A stretch of 64,000 nt of DNA from Verrucomicrobium sp. BvORR106. GTDB taxonomy: Bacteria > Verrucomicrobiota > Verrucomicrobiia > Verrucomicrobiales > Verrucomicrobiaceae. Below are positions 40,301 to 48,293 of the stretch, piece after piece (position 1 is the stretch's first letter; each line of letters begins with the position of its first letter). The stretch spans positions 1-64,000 of the forward strand of contig NZ_BATR01000164.1 in the NCBI RefSeq assembly GCF_000739655.1. The letters run 5' to 3'. Below the pieces are notes generated by a model. It saw only the letters and a list, made by a program, of their open reading frames with translations, was not told where the DNA came from and ran no database searches. The translations under genes were made by a program, and so were the position numbers.

Positions 40301-41705
40301 AGATGGAGAACTCATAGCGCAGATCGAGCGGCTTCCGCACCAGTCCCCGGACCCGGTAGGCTCCCGGGGCGACAGGCTGCCCGGGGATGTGATAGAGCCC
40401 ATGCTCCGCGGCATCCCGATCCCTGCCCAGATCATCCGTCCCATCCCACCATGCGGTGTTCTCACCAGCGGGATAAGGGGTCTCCGCCACCAGGTTGCGC
40501 ACGCGTTTGCCTGCCTGATCCTCAATCACCAGCGTCACCACCCCGGGCTCCTTCAGATGGAACTTCACCGGGATCGGAGGAAACAACTCCTGCTTCACGG
40601 ATTCCTGCACCGCGCTTTTCAAACCGGCCGTTCCCAGCGGGGTGAGTGCCATCACTTCTGCCAGCCACACCCGCCGCCCGTCCTTGGGCCGGGACTTCAT
40701 GTGGGGATGCCCCTCCTGCGGGGAGGACGTGAGCCTCAGCCGCACCGCCCGGGTGGTGATTGGCTGGTCAAACATCAGCCCACGGGGACTGAAGGGCAGC
40801 GGGTACCCGCTTGACAGCCCGGTATAGGTCTTCACCGATTTCCATTGCGAAGCCGCGGCCTCCCTCGGGTGCACACTGGCGTCGCCTGCATACTGCTCCA
40901 CTTCTGCCGTGCCAAAACCCGTCCCCAGTGTCTCCAACCCCGTGAGCTTCACCGCCTGCGGCCAGATCAACATGACCCATTCAGACCGTTCCGAGGTTAC
41001 CACTTGTGCAGCGCCCTCCGTGCCGTTGTCCCAGGTCTTCCATTGCTCATCCTGGGAGTTGATGAGTTTTCCCGCCGCCTCTTCCTGGCTGCTGGCAGCC
41101 ACTTGGGCTTGGGGCGCCACATTGGCGTATCGCTCCTGCAGGATGATGGCACCGCCAAGCCAACCCGCATATTTGGGGTCAGAAGCCTGGGCATCATGAG
41201 TGAAGCGCAAGACGCTCGTCTTTGTCCCTGGCGGCAGCACCCAGGTGGCCAGTTCGTCTTTAGCCACCGCTTCACTTCCCGGCTTGGTAGCGGACAGACG
41301 CTCCGCAGAAATCCATTCCTCCTCCGCGGCCGGTCTCCCTGGCCCCGCCACGCCCTCTTTCAGCACGCTCAATCTTCCGCCGCCTCGCACGATCACCGTC
41401 CCCACCGCAGTTGGCACCTTCAGTTGCACCAGCAGATGCCTTGCGCCAGGCGTGGACGAATCGCCAAAGGTCACCCCACGGAAGTCCGGCTGCGTGTTCT
41501 GCGTCCAGAGAACCGTTTTCGCCCCTGCGGCCAGCGGGACCAGAGCCGCCCCATCCCCGGTCTCTAGAGTTAACAAAGACTCCGCAGCGAGGTCTTCGCT
41601 CCGGATGTGGGTCTGACTGGTGCCCTCAGCGGACACCGCGTGGACAAATGCCAGCGAGCCGAAAAGACCCAGGCTCGCGGAGAAAAGGGAAAGAGGAAGC
41701 TTCAT
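37314..41705 (-). CDS. Giant secreted propeller / CBM9-like protein
   Basis: A 1,463-residue exported mosaic. Signal peptide about 1-26. Residues about 30-330 contain two discoidin-like (F5/8 type C) segments. Near 390-440 a FlgD-like Ig module appears (VTLVIEDQAGKRVRNLVAE, WDGTDDLGR). The centre (about 600-1,150) holds NHL-type blades such as GQGITLDGSGNILVSDHG and LGMAVDEKGNIWVTEHD, and further propeller strands. The C-terminus (about 1,230-1,440) is CBM9-like, starting PVVDGKIGEWEKAVW and ending with a YEISIPLSALGW strand. No catalytic centre is evident, so it may be a large extracellular carbohydrate-binding scaffold. It is followed by the metallophosphoesterase gene after 19 bp. Confidence 0.7.
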   Translation of the reverse strand: MKLPLSLFSASLGLFGSLAFVHAVSAEGTSQTHIRSEDLAAESLLTLETGDGAALVPLAAGAKTVLWTQNTQPDFRGVTFGDSSTPGARHLLVQLKVPTAVGTVIVRGGGRLSVLKEGVAGPGRPAAEEEWISAERLSATKPGSEAVAKDELATWVLPPGTKTSVLRFTHDAQASDPKYAGWLGGAIILQERYANVAPQAQVAASSQEEAAGKLINSQDEQWKTWDNGTEGAAQVVTSERSEWVMLIWPQAVKLTGLETLGTGFGTAEVEQYAGDASVHPREAAASQWKSVKTYTGLSSGYPLPFSPRGLMFDQPITTRAVRLRLTSSPQEGHPHMKSRPKDGRRVWLAEVMALTPLGTAGLKSAVQESVKQELFPPIPVKFHLKEPGVVTLVIEDQAGKRVRNLVAETPYPAGENTAWWDGTDDLGRDRDAAEHGLYHIPGQPVAPGAYRVRGLVRKPLDLRYEFSIYNAGNPAWSTADTTGGWLTNHSPPQAALFVGADKSPTGKAMVYLGSAVSEGGAGLAWVGLDGVKLGGRGWIGGNWTAAPHLAADRGTKALPDVYAYVAATWTATSDNRNMKDGELRITGLTAKGDKAILKMPFNPPPYVEDGSHGDHHWLSQLAGIAAHDGVVVASMPKLGKLIFVDAAAGKVIGEVLLPGTRGVAFDSKGRLLVVTEKTVFRYGGDVRLVAQGVAPEALITVGLEDGQGITLDGSGNILVSDHGASHQVKVFSPDGKLVRAIGRAGQPAAGKYDPLHMNQPLGMAVDEKGNIWVTEHDFQPKRVSVWSPEGKLEKTFYGPGRYGGGGTLDPVDKTRFYYDGLEFKLDWEKGTSVPVAVIYRPGGDELSNQFRSGAPEGTVHVEGRQYMTNSYNSNPTGGHGFVTVWLLKNAVAMPVASLGRADLWPLLKEDRFRSRWPQGVDLASEKTKNQVLFAWSDLNEDGRVQEDEVQLQKAAGGGYTLMSDLSITASRVDDKAVQYPVTRFTKAGVPVYELTAGKVLATGVQNPASSGGDQVLVSKDGWSVLTVAPLPYAKEGFGGVKDGVPMWSYPSVWPGLHASHEAALPDQPGQVIGSTRLLGGFIEPAGKEVGPLWGINGNMGDAYLFTADGLFVAQLFQDSRLGKPWTMPRAERGALLNELTLHDENFFPTLAQAADGKVYLCDGSRTSLVRVDGLESLKRLPATELKVTEKELKAAAAWRVQAEVARQQARGSGTMEVPMLSQAPVVDGKIGEWEKAVWTVIDRRGTAANFNSDSKPYDITGSVAIAGDRLYAAYRTQDPELLKNSGETPNAPFKTGGCLDVMIGTDEKADPKRPRPVAGDQRLLVTQVKGKTVALVYRAVVPGTKIPVPFSSPWRTITLDAVHDVSADVELASSVEKDEKGKVKSAFYEISIPLSALGWKPVAGSEVKGDIGILRGNGFQTLQRVYWNNKATGITADVPSEAELTPALWGKWKLVPASPQTKD

Positions 41706-41783
41706 GCGGGAGGAAACGGATACGCGAGTCCTCCTGGATTGTTGCGCCCAGCATGGCGTCCCATTTTTCCTCGCGACCCCGGC

Positions 41784-42317
41784 TTACTCCGCCATGGCTC
41801 CCAGAAAGATTTCCGAAACCTTCCCCTTCTCAAAGTGGAACACCAGACCGCCATACACGGTTCCTGCCACGAAGATCTCCCCCTTTCGACTCGCCTCCTT
41901 GTCTTCCAGCGCTCCATAGGCTTTACGAACCTCGGCTTCGCTGCTCCCGATGCGCAGCCCCTTCCGGGTTGCCAACGCCCCAGGTGCCTTTTGCGCGACG
42001 CACAGCACCTTCTTGGCCCCGCCCTTTTTGACAGAGGCCATTTGCAGCGTCACCCCCTGCGCAGGGTATTGCCACTCCTGCACATGCTCTCCTATCGCCT
42101 CCCATTCCACATCCTCACCTTTCTTCGCTGGCTTCCCCAGTACTTTGAGCACCGCTTGCTGGGGCATTTCCAGACGTATCTCATTTAGAGCCTCCTCCTT
42201 CATGAGTGCGAAGCCCTTCTCTGCCTGTTCGTCACCCATCACCACGGCTGTCGGCAGCATCATCAGCACCGCAACCCACCACACCAGAGCCAGACTTGAG
42301 AGACTCGTTTTCTTCAT
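41784..42317 (-). CDS. Secreted BamE/SmpA-like small protein
   Basis: A 177-residue exported protein. Signal peptide about 1-28 (MKKTSLSSLALVWWVAVLMM). It then has two similar beta-rich units, each with a helix preceding a strand pair: LEMPQQAVLKVLGKPAKKG with QEWQYPAQGVTLQM, and IGSSEAEVRKAYGALED with GGLVFHFEKGKVSEIFLG. This helix-then-sheet pattern resembles BamE/SmpA-like (OmlA) domains in tandem. No lipobox is seen, so it is not an outer-membrane lipoprotein in the usual way. A role in envelope assembly would be a guess. No operon partner is close. Confidence 0.55.
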   Translation of the reverse strand: MKKTSLSSLALVWWVAVLMMLPTAVVMGDEQAEKGFALMKEEALNEIRLEMPQQAVLKVLGKPAKKGEDVEWEAIGEHVQEWQYPAQGVTLQMASVKKGGAKKVLCVAQKAPGALATRKGLRIGSSEAEVRKAYGALEDKEASRKGEIFVAGTVYGGLVFHFEKGKVSEIFLGAMAE

Positions 42318-42401
42318 GGCATCACTCTACCAGCCAGACGGAGTTCCCGCAATCCCCCGGACTTTTTTCCAGGCTTGCCCACCGCTTTCCAACCTGCCAG
42401 A

Positions 42402-43589
42402 ATGAAAGCCGCACCCCTTCTCCCACCCCAGTTGAAGTTCCCCTCCCTATCGTCGGCAGACCGCCAGCGTCTCGATGCCCTGCAAGAGCGGCTTGAGTCG
42501 CTTCGTCCCCGGAACATCGGGTACCCCTGCAATCAGAACTTCGATTTCGAGGACCTCTTCCCCTTCCTCTCTTATTCCATCAACAACGTTGGGGATCCTT
42601 TCGGCAGCACCAACTACCGGCTGAACACCCAGGACTTTGAGCGCGACGTCCTGGCAGAGTTTGCCCGTCTCACCCACGCTCCGGTTGACGGCTGGTGGGG
42701 CTACGTCACCGCGGGAGGCACAGAGGGCAACATGTACGGCCTCTACGTCGCGCGGGAATTGTTCCCAGACGGCATTTGTTACTTCTCAGAAGACACCCAC
42801 TACAGTGTGGCCAAGATCCTCCGCCTGCAGCACACGCGGAACATCATGCTCAAGAGTCAGCCCAACGGGGAGATGGACTACAGTGACCTCCGCGAAACGC
42901 TGCGCATCCACCGTGATGTCCCTCCCATCATCTTTGCCAATATCGGCACCACCATGAAGGGCGCAGTGGACAATCTCCACAAGATCCGGGCCATTCTGGA
43001 TGAGCTGGCCATCACCAACGCCTACCTGCATGCCGACGCCGCCCTCAGTGGCATGATCCTGCCCTTCGTCGCCGATCCCCAGCCCTGGGACTTCGCGGGC
43101 GGGGCAGACAGCATCGCCATCAGCGGGCACAAGTTCCTCGGGTCCCCCCTGCCCTGCGGCGTAGTCTTGGCGAGGAAACAACATGTCGAACGGGTGGCCC
43201 GGTCCATCGAGTATGTCGGTGCCCTGGACACCACCATCGCCGGCTCCCGCAGCGCCATCACCCCCCTCTTCCTGTGGCATCGTCTGCGCACGCTCCGGGT
43301 TGAAGGAATCAAGGACCTGGTGCACCGTTGCCTGGAGCTCTCCCAGTACGCAGTGGAGAAGCTCAACGCCGCGGGTATCCCGGCCTGGCGGCACAAGAAC
43401 TCCGTCACCGTCGTCTTCCCGCGTCCTCCCGCCTCCGTGATGGCCAAGTGGATCATCGCCCCCATGAAAGACATCGGCCACATGATTGTCATGCCCCACG
43501 TCACCCAGGCCATCATTGATGAATTTGTGGCCGATTTTGCCTCCGCTCTCCGCCCCGCTCCGGTCGCCCCCGAGCCAGCTGTCCTATGA
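42402..43589 (+). CDS. PLP-dependent histidine/amino-acid decarboxylase
   Basis: A 395-residue group II pyridoxal-phosphate decarboxylase most like bacterial histidine decarboxylases (Hdc). Visible: GYPCNQNFDF near the N-terminus, GYVTAGGTEGNMYGLY (cofactor phosphate and ring), YFSEDTHYSVAKI, FANIGTTMKGAVDN, HADAALSGM with the PLP-ring aspartate, and SGHKFLGSP with the Schiff-base lysine K244. Histamine formation is possible, but related PVC enzymes may decarboxylate other substrates. ATG 42402 is preferred to one 27 bp upstream because the upstream residues are not conserved-looking. The stop overlaps the ACT gene start (ATGA at 43586-43589), implying coupled expression. Confidence 0.8.
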   Translation: MKAAPLLPPQLKFPSLSSADRQRLDALQERLESLRPRNIGYPCNQNFDFEDLFPFLSYSINNVGDPFGSTNYRLNTQDFERDVLAEFARLTHAPVDGWWGYVTAGGTEGNMYGLYVARELFPDGICYFSEDTHYSVAKILRLQHTRNIMLKSQPNGEMDYSDLRETLRIHRDVPPIIFANIGTTMKGAVDNLHKIRAILDELAITNAYLHADAALSGMILPFVADPQPWDFAGGADSIAISGHKFLGSPLPCGVVLARKQHVERVARSIEYVGALDTTIAGSRSAITPLFLWHRLRTLRVEGIKDLVHRCLELSQYAVEKLNAAGIPAWRHKNSVTVVFPRPPASVMAKWIIAPMKDIGHMIVMPHVTQAIIDEFVADFASALRPAPVAPEPAVL

Positions 43590-43984
43590 AACAACTCACT
43601 GTCTTTGTCCCCAACGAAATCGGCGTCGCCGCCCGCCTCGCTTCAGCCCTGGCCGACCGGGGAGTCAACATCGAGGCCCTGGACATTGAGAGCATCGAGA
43701 CTCATGGCATCGTCGTGCTCACCGTGGACCACTATGACGAGGCCCTCCGCGCGCTTCGCGATCACGGCTTCCAGGCCATCACCCAGGACACCCTCTTGAT
43801 CTGCCTGGAAGATCGCCCCGGTGCCCTCGCCCGCATCGCCATGCGCCTCCGCGACGCCGGACTCGATCTTCGCTCCATGCACATTCTGCGTCGCGAAGAA
43901 GGCAGTACCTTCGCCAGCCTCGTCGCCTCAGACAATCGCAAGGCCGCTGAGATCCTGAAGGATGTGCTGGTGGTCGATCGCTAG
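43586..43984 (+). CDS. Tandem ACT-domain protein
   Basis: A 132-residue protein made of two ACT domains, the amino-acid-binding regulatory fold. Domain 1 is about residues 1-68 (LTVFVPNEIGVAARLASAL), domain 2 about 70-132 (LLICLEDRPGALARIAMRL). Each shows the beta-alpha-beta start with the glycine turn (NEIGV, DRPGA) that forms the ligand pocket. No catalytic domain is attached. The overlap with the decarboxylase stop suggests it senses an amino acid and controls, or binds to, that decarboxylase. A free-standing IlvH-like or GcvR-like regulator is the alternative. Confidence 0.8.
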   Translation: MKQLTVFVPNEIGVAARLASALADRGVNIEALDIESIETHGIVVLTVDHYDEALRALRDHGFQAITQDTLLICLEDRPGALARIAMRLRDAGLDLRSMHILRREEGSTFASLVASDNRKAAEILKDVLVVDR

Positions 43985-44011
43985 ACCAGTCTGTGAGATC
44001 ATCACCCCACC

Positions 44012-44803
44012 ATGACCGCGTGGTTTCCCAGACTCCAGCACGCCTGCGGTCCCCGTCCCTTTGGCCCCATTGCTCAACTTGGTGGGCTCCCAATCGACCT
44101 TCCCAGCTCACTATGGCCATCATGCCTAATTTGCGATGCTCCCATGGCCTTGCTTGCGCAATTCCAGCATCACCTGCCTGTCATTGATCTTGGGGATGAC
44201 CAACGTCATCTGTTTCTCTTCCAGTGCACCAGTGACAACATCTGCCCTTCCTATGAATACGAATCTGGCGCTGGTCAGGCATTTGTCTGGCAAGTGAACA
44301 ATCGCATAAGCGCGGCAACAAATCCCCCTGAAACCGCAGAGTTGCTGCCCGAACTCTGGATCGAATCCTGGCTCCCCAGCGAAGATCAGATACCCGTTTC
44401 TCAGACCTCCAAGTTCTACGACCACCGCGAGTACTTTGCCCTCCCAGAGGAACAACAGCGCCCCTGGGGGTTCTTCGAGCAATATGCGACAAAGTTTGGG
44501 GGACTTCCGTACTGGACCAATGCGGGCCCCTCGGGCTTTCCCCCGCCTCCATTCGAATACCTGGGCCAAGTGAATCAGTGCCAATTTGTCCCGGGACTCA
44601 CTGAAGACGATGTTACGAACGAACGACGGAGCCAGCTCGCCGCACCCACGGAAAACGAAGCCGAGCTTCTCGCACGAATAGAAGCGATACAGCCAGCGGC
44701 CGCGATGGTGAACTTGGCAAACTTTGGCAGCGATGGCGTCGCCTACATCTTTCTTGATCGCACATCGAATCCACCACGGGCGGTGTGGTATTGGAACCGT
44801 TGA
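44012..44803 (+). CDS. DUF1963 / YwqG-like protein
   Basis: A 263-residue cytosolic protein resembling YwqG/DUF1963. Supporting segments are IAQLGGLPIDLP, a single CLICDAPM Cys pair, FLFQCTSDNICPSYEYESG, TKFGGLPYWTN, FEYLGQVNQCQF and the terminal DGVAYIFLDRT. The family is usually near 260 residues, so this is complete. Its function is not known; the family is often found near SMI1/KNR4-type immunity or antitoxin genes. It is an isolated gene 27 bp after the ACT gene and may be an independent transcript. Confidence 0.6.
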   Translation: MTAWFPRLQHACGPRPFGPIAQLGGLPIDLPSSLWPSCLICDAPMALLAQFQHHLPVIDLGDDQRHLFLFQCTSDNICPSYEYESGAGQAFVWQVNNRISAATNPPETAELLPELWIESWLPSEDQIPVSQTSKFYDHREYFALPEEQQRPWGFFEQYATKFGGLPYWTNAGPSGFPPPPFEYLGQVNQCQFVPGLTEDDVTNERRSQLAAPTENEAELLARIEAIQPAAAMVNLANFGSDGVAYIFLDRTSNPPRAVWYWNR

Positions 44804-44906
44804 TTTAGAGGTGCCTTTGATAGCTCTTTGATTTCTTGATTACCCACTTCTGCGACGGTTGGAATTCGCCTTGCGCCATCGTCCCACCCCATGAGACGAT
44901 GGAAAA

Positions 44907-46685
44907 ATGCTGAGATTGCGCCTGAATTCATTGGTCGCCCTCCTTTCGTTCGTGGCGAAAGCAAGCGCGGCCGACATCACAGGTACGGTAATACTCGGCA
45001 CTGGCATCCCTGCTCAATCCGCTACGGTCCTCATTCAATCCGCCCGCATGCGCACGGGCGACTCGACGATGTGCCCCACCTGCTGGCGCGATTGTCAGCG
45101 TAGTGCCCGTACCAACGCTCAAGGGGAGTTCCGCATTTCAGGAGTGGCGGACGACCTTGTCTTCAATCTTCTAGCCCTTGCCGAGCATCACGCCCCAGCC
45201 GTGCTTCGCGGCGTGGATCCACAAAAAAATCCAGTCACTCTGTCACTGCCCCCACGCGATCTCTCCCGCATCCCGCTCACCCATCAGATCCGCGGGCAGG
45301 TCCTGGATCCTCATGGAAAACCACTCGCTGGTGCGACGATCTCCCCCAACTTCTCTGGTCCAGAGGGCGACGATCAAACCCTCACCAATGCCGACGGCCA
45401 TTTCGTTCTCTGCTCCAGCAAGCCATTCAAAAAGACCAAACTCAAGATCACGGCACCCGGCCATGCTGGCATGTGGATCGAAGTTGCCAATCGCACTGAA
45501 AACGCGCCAGATGTAACTGTCTCTCTTCAGCGTGGAAGCACAGTAGTCGGCAGACTGCTTCTCGAAGGCCGTCCAGTTCCCAACGTCACCGTCGGCGTGG
45601 CCCAAACCAACCGGAACGCCGGTCAATTCCTCGGACCACTCTGCACCACAACCGATACGGAAGGGCGGTTCGCCATCCATGACGTCCGGTCCGATGATGA
45701 CTGGATCTTTTATGGCGAAATGGACAGCGCAAAATCTTTGGGCTTCATTCCGGCGAGGGAGTTTCACTCACCCTCCCCCGACTCCATTCACGATCTCGGC
45801 AACATCCAGACAACAAAGGCCCTTACCCTGCAGGGCCGCCTCGTGCGCCAGGATGGCAGGCCCTTTCCTGAAGGCACCCGCATGAACCTCAGCCGTAGCT
45901 CAGCTTGGGACGCCCAGAGGCTCGATGTTGCTTCGGATGGGACCTTCACCGCCCAGGGACTCCCCTCTTCTGAGGAACTGTCCTTGAACCTGCCGCCGAA
46001 CATTTATGTTGTTTCCTCACCCAATGGGTTCACCAGTAGTGACAGCTCGCAAAGCCTGACGTCTCGATTGAAAGAAAGCCTGTCAGGTCTTTCGATCACG
46101 GTCGTTGAAAAGGATCGCCAGACAAAGCAGCAAGAAGATCTGGTGGTCAGTGTCCAAAAGGAATACGTCTCGTTTTTGGAGCAGGTCAAACTGCCACAAA
46201 CTCAGGCCCAAGCCCTCCTGACCCTCCTGGTGGCGCGGCGCACCAATCTGCAAAATGCAGCTCAAGCGGATCCCCACGCCTACACGCAATGTCTCTCTAC
46301 CACCCAGAAGTCATATGCTCCGCGCCTGAAGGCCCTCCTTGGCCCTGCCTTGTATCAAGCATTCGACCACTGGGAGCTCTGTCAAGACGGCCAAGGCTTC
46401 GCCGAAGTGATCGCCGCACAAGGCGGCACCCCTTGGCTGACCCCGGCAGAGACCCAGATGATCACACTCGCCATGGGGCGGATGCAACGCCTGTTGCTGG
46501 AGTTTCACGCCAGCCGCCCACCACAATCTGAACTGAAGCCGGACCAACTGGTCAGCATGCTCAGCTGGCTTCAAAGTGAATCTTATGAGGCCACAGCAAG
46601 TGTGGTGGCTCCGGCCAAACACGAAACCCTCCGTAAGGCGATCCAGACCCTGTATGAAATGGCAGCCCAGGAGTCGTCTGAGTAG
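44907..46685 (+). CDS. Exported carboxypeptidase-regulatory-like domain protein
   Basis: A 592-residue exported protein. Signal peptide about 1-22 (LNSLVALLSFVAKASAA). It carries repeated Ig-like beta-sandwich units of the carboxypeptidase regulatory-like type: TGTVILGTGIPAQSATVLI (about 24-42), IRGQVLDPHGKPLAGATI (about 130), VVGRLLLEGRPVPNVTVGV (about 212) and LQGRLVRQDGRPFPEGTRM (about 310). The C-terminal third (about 395-592) is mostly helical and unfamiliar. An early MCPTCWRDC cluster could bind metal or form disulfides. The 8-bp hairpin CCATCGTC/GACGATGG (44876-44902) sits directly before the start codon and could modulate translation. Confidence 0.6.
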   Translation: MLRLRLNSLVALLSFVAKASAADITGTVILGTGIPAQSATVLIQSARMRTGDSTMCPTCWRDCQRSARTNAQGEFRISGVADDLVFNLLALAEHHAPAVLRGVDPQKNPVTLSLPPRDLSRIPLTHQIRGQVLDPHGKPLAGATISPNFSGPEGDDQTLTNADGHFVLCSSKPFKKTKLKITAPGHAGMWIEVANRTENAPDVTVSLQRGSTVVGRLLLEGRPVPNVTVGVAQTNRNAGQFLGPLCTTTDTEGRFAIHDVRSDDDWIFYGEMDSAKSLGFIPAREFHSPSPDSIHDLGNIQTTKALTLQGRLVRQDGRPFPEGTRMNLSRSSAWDAQRLDVASDGTFTAQGLPSSEELSLNLPPNIYVVSSPNGFTSSDSSQSLTSRLKESLSGLSITVVEKDRQTKQQEDLVVSVQKEYVSFLEQVKLPQTQAQALLTLLVARRTNLQNAAQADPHAYTQCLSTTQKSYAPRLKALLGPALYQAFDHWELCQDGQGFAEVIAAQGGTPWLTPAETQMITLAMGRMQRLLLEFHASRPPQSELKPDQLVSMLSWLQSESYEATASVVAPAKHETLRKAIQTLYEMAAQESSE

Positions 46686-46851
46686 CGCTGCCACGAACGG
46701 CCTCTGCGGTGACACGAGAGGGAAGCTTGTGGATGCATTCGTAAGAATGCGTGGCGGCAAGCGGTCGTGTGGGTGACTTTCTGGTATCGGGAGCAAGCGA
46801 TGCGCCTGACCGTGAAGCCTCTCAGCCTCCAACCCACCTACTGTGGCATCA

Positions 46852-47457
46852 CTATCGCTGCTCCTGGGCGGACAGGCATTTCCATCGCTCAATGAAGGCT
46901 GCTGCCTCCGCATGACTTCGCAGCCTGACAAACTGCACCTCTGTAAACTGCGAATCAGCCAGCATAGCTTCATACTTGGCGCGGACCTTTCCATGCGTGG
47001 TCAGCGTCCACCAGATCATGGAGTCCTTGCTGAACAGCGTCTGCCGAAATGACTCACGATTCCCTGTCCCCGGCCAGATCTCTTCCTTGCTCCACGCCCG
47101 CCGCAAGGCCCGCTTGATAGCTTGCCACATCGTGATGTGAAAAGGGTAGTCCAGCCAGACCACCAGCTCCACCTGCGCCCACTTGATCGGAATGGTGCGG
47201 GTATAATTGCCGTCCAGCACCCAGCCTGGCTCGTTCACCGCTGTCTGCACCCTAGCAAAGAATTGTTCGTCAGTGGCTTTGTGCCAGTTGGCACCCCAGA
47301 AGAGACTGTCCATCTCCACACAGGGCAATCTCAACTGATCGGCCAGACGCCGGGCAAAAGTAGACTTCCCACTGCCACTGGCGCCAATCACATTGATCCG
47401 CCTGGGAACCGCGCTCTCCCGTAGCAGAGACTCAGACTTTGGATCACGCGTCTCCAT
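46852..47457 (-). CDS. FlaR-like / adenylate-kinase-like P-loop protein
   Basis: A 201-residue P-loop NTPase resembling FlaR 'topology modulation' proteins and adenylate kinases. The Walker A motif GASGSGKST is near residue 24, followed by FARRLADQL, then LPCVEMDSLFWGANW (the conserved LD-x3-W substrate segment), GWVLDGNYTRTI and VVWLDYPFHITMW. The helix KRALRRAW is the lid-like basic region. Such proteins have AMP or nucleotide binding but often unclear substrates. Start: two adjacent ATGs (47458-47460, 47455-47457) precede the domain; one further upstream at 47478 is possible. It lies 67 bp after hisA, where secY clusters of other bacteria carry adk. Confidence 0.7.
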   Translation of the reverse strand: METRDPKSESLLRESAVPRRINVIGASGSGKSTFARRLADQLRLPCVEMDSLFWGANWHKATDEQFFARVQTAVNEPGWVLDGNYTRTIPIKWAQVELVVWLDYPFHITMWQAIKRALRRAWSKEEIWPGTGNRESFRQTLFSKDSMIWWTLTTHGKVRAKYEAMLADSQFTEVQFVRLRSHAEAAAFIERWKCLSAQEQR

Positions 47458-47524
47458 CATGAGACAGATCACTGCCACAAGACAGAGTGCCGCGCATCCG
47501 GCATTTTCAGCGCCGGCCCGCCAA

Positions 47525-48289
47525 CTACCGCCGGTTGTACGCTACGCAGTCCTCGTACTTGGCCAGCTTGCCGCCAAAAATATCCAGGGCGCTGCCGATG
47601 GTCACATCGACTCGACCACCACTGATCTCCTCTACCCTCTTGAGGTCGGCCACACTTCTGGCACCGCCTGCATAGGTCACAGGCTTCTCACACCAGAGGC
47701 TGAGGCATTGCACCAGGGATTCATCGATTCCCTCGCACTTGCCCTCCACATCGACGGCATGAATCAGGAACTCATCACAGTAGGGAGCCAGACGGTCGAA
47801 GGCATCCCCGTCAACCATCAGGTCCGTCATGGTCTGCCATCGATTCATCGCGACCACCCAGCCATCCTGAGTCGCCCGGCAGCTCAAGTCCAAAACCAGG
47901 CAGGACGCACCGACCTCGTTCACCATCTGCTGCAACCGGGCTTCACTGAAGCGGAACGCCTCATCGAAAACGTAGCTCGTCACGATCACATGACTGGCCC
48001 CCGCCTCCAGATACTTCGCAGCATTCTCCGGGCGGATGCCACCCCCGACGTGCAAACCACCCGGATAAGCTTGGAGCGCGGAGATCGCAGCCTCCTCGTT
48101 CCCTTTGCCCAACATGATCACATGTCCGCCTGCCAGACCATCTTCGCGGTACTTCTCTGCGAACCAGGCCGCTGGTTTTTCGCTGACAAAGTTCTCCTTC
48201 GGCCCCTCACCCTCATCTTTGAGGGTGGAGCCGACGATCTGCTTCACTTTGCCATCGTGAAGGTCAATGCAGGGGCGGAACCGGGTCAT
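47525..48289 (-). CDS. hisA: HisA, eukaryotic type (ProFAR isomerase)
   Basis: A 254-residue TIM-barrel enzyme for histidine synthesis, isomerising phosphoribosylformimino-AICAR phosphate. It matches the eukaryotic/yeast His6 type rather than the usual bacterial HisA: FRPCIDLHDGKVKQIVGSTL at the N-terminus, FVSEKPAAWFAEKY, GGHVIMLGKGNEEAA, LHVGGGIRPENAAKYLEAG, LVLDLSCRATQDG, AMNRWQTMTDL, EFLIHAVDVEGKCEGIDESL, VTYAGGARSV and SALDIFGGKL. The catalytic aspartates, in CIDLHDG and LDLSC, are both present. It begins 4 bp after map, and no other his gene is adjacent. Confidence 0.9.
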   Translation of the reverse strand: MTRFRPCIDLHDGKVKQIVGSTLKDEGEGPKENFVSEKPAAWFAEKYREDGLAGGHVIMLGKGNEEAAISALQAYPGGLHVGGGIRPENAAKYLEAGASHVIVTSYVFDEAFRFSEARLQQMVNEVGASCLVLDLSCRATQDGWVVAMNRWQTMTDLMVDGDAFDRLAPYCDEFLIHAVDVEGKCEGIDESLVQCLSLWCEKPVTYAGGARSVADLKRVEEISGGRVDVTIGSALDIFGGKLAKYEDCVAYNRR

Positions 48290-48293
48290 GGTC

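Noticed and set aside
46583-46837. 84-codon minus-strand frame between the regulatory-like protein gene and the kinase gene
   Set aside because: Cys/Arg/His-rich with no protein character; the region (with a GCATTC/GAATGC hairpin at 46733-46748) looks like a non-coding, possibly repetitive, element.
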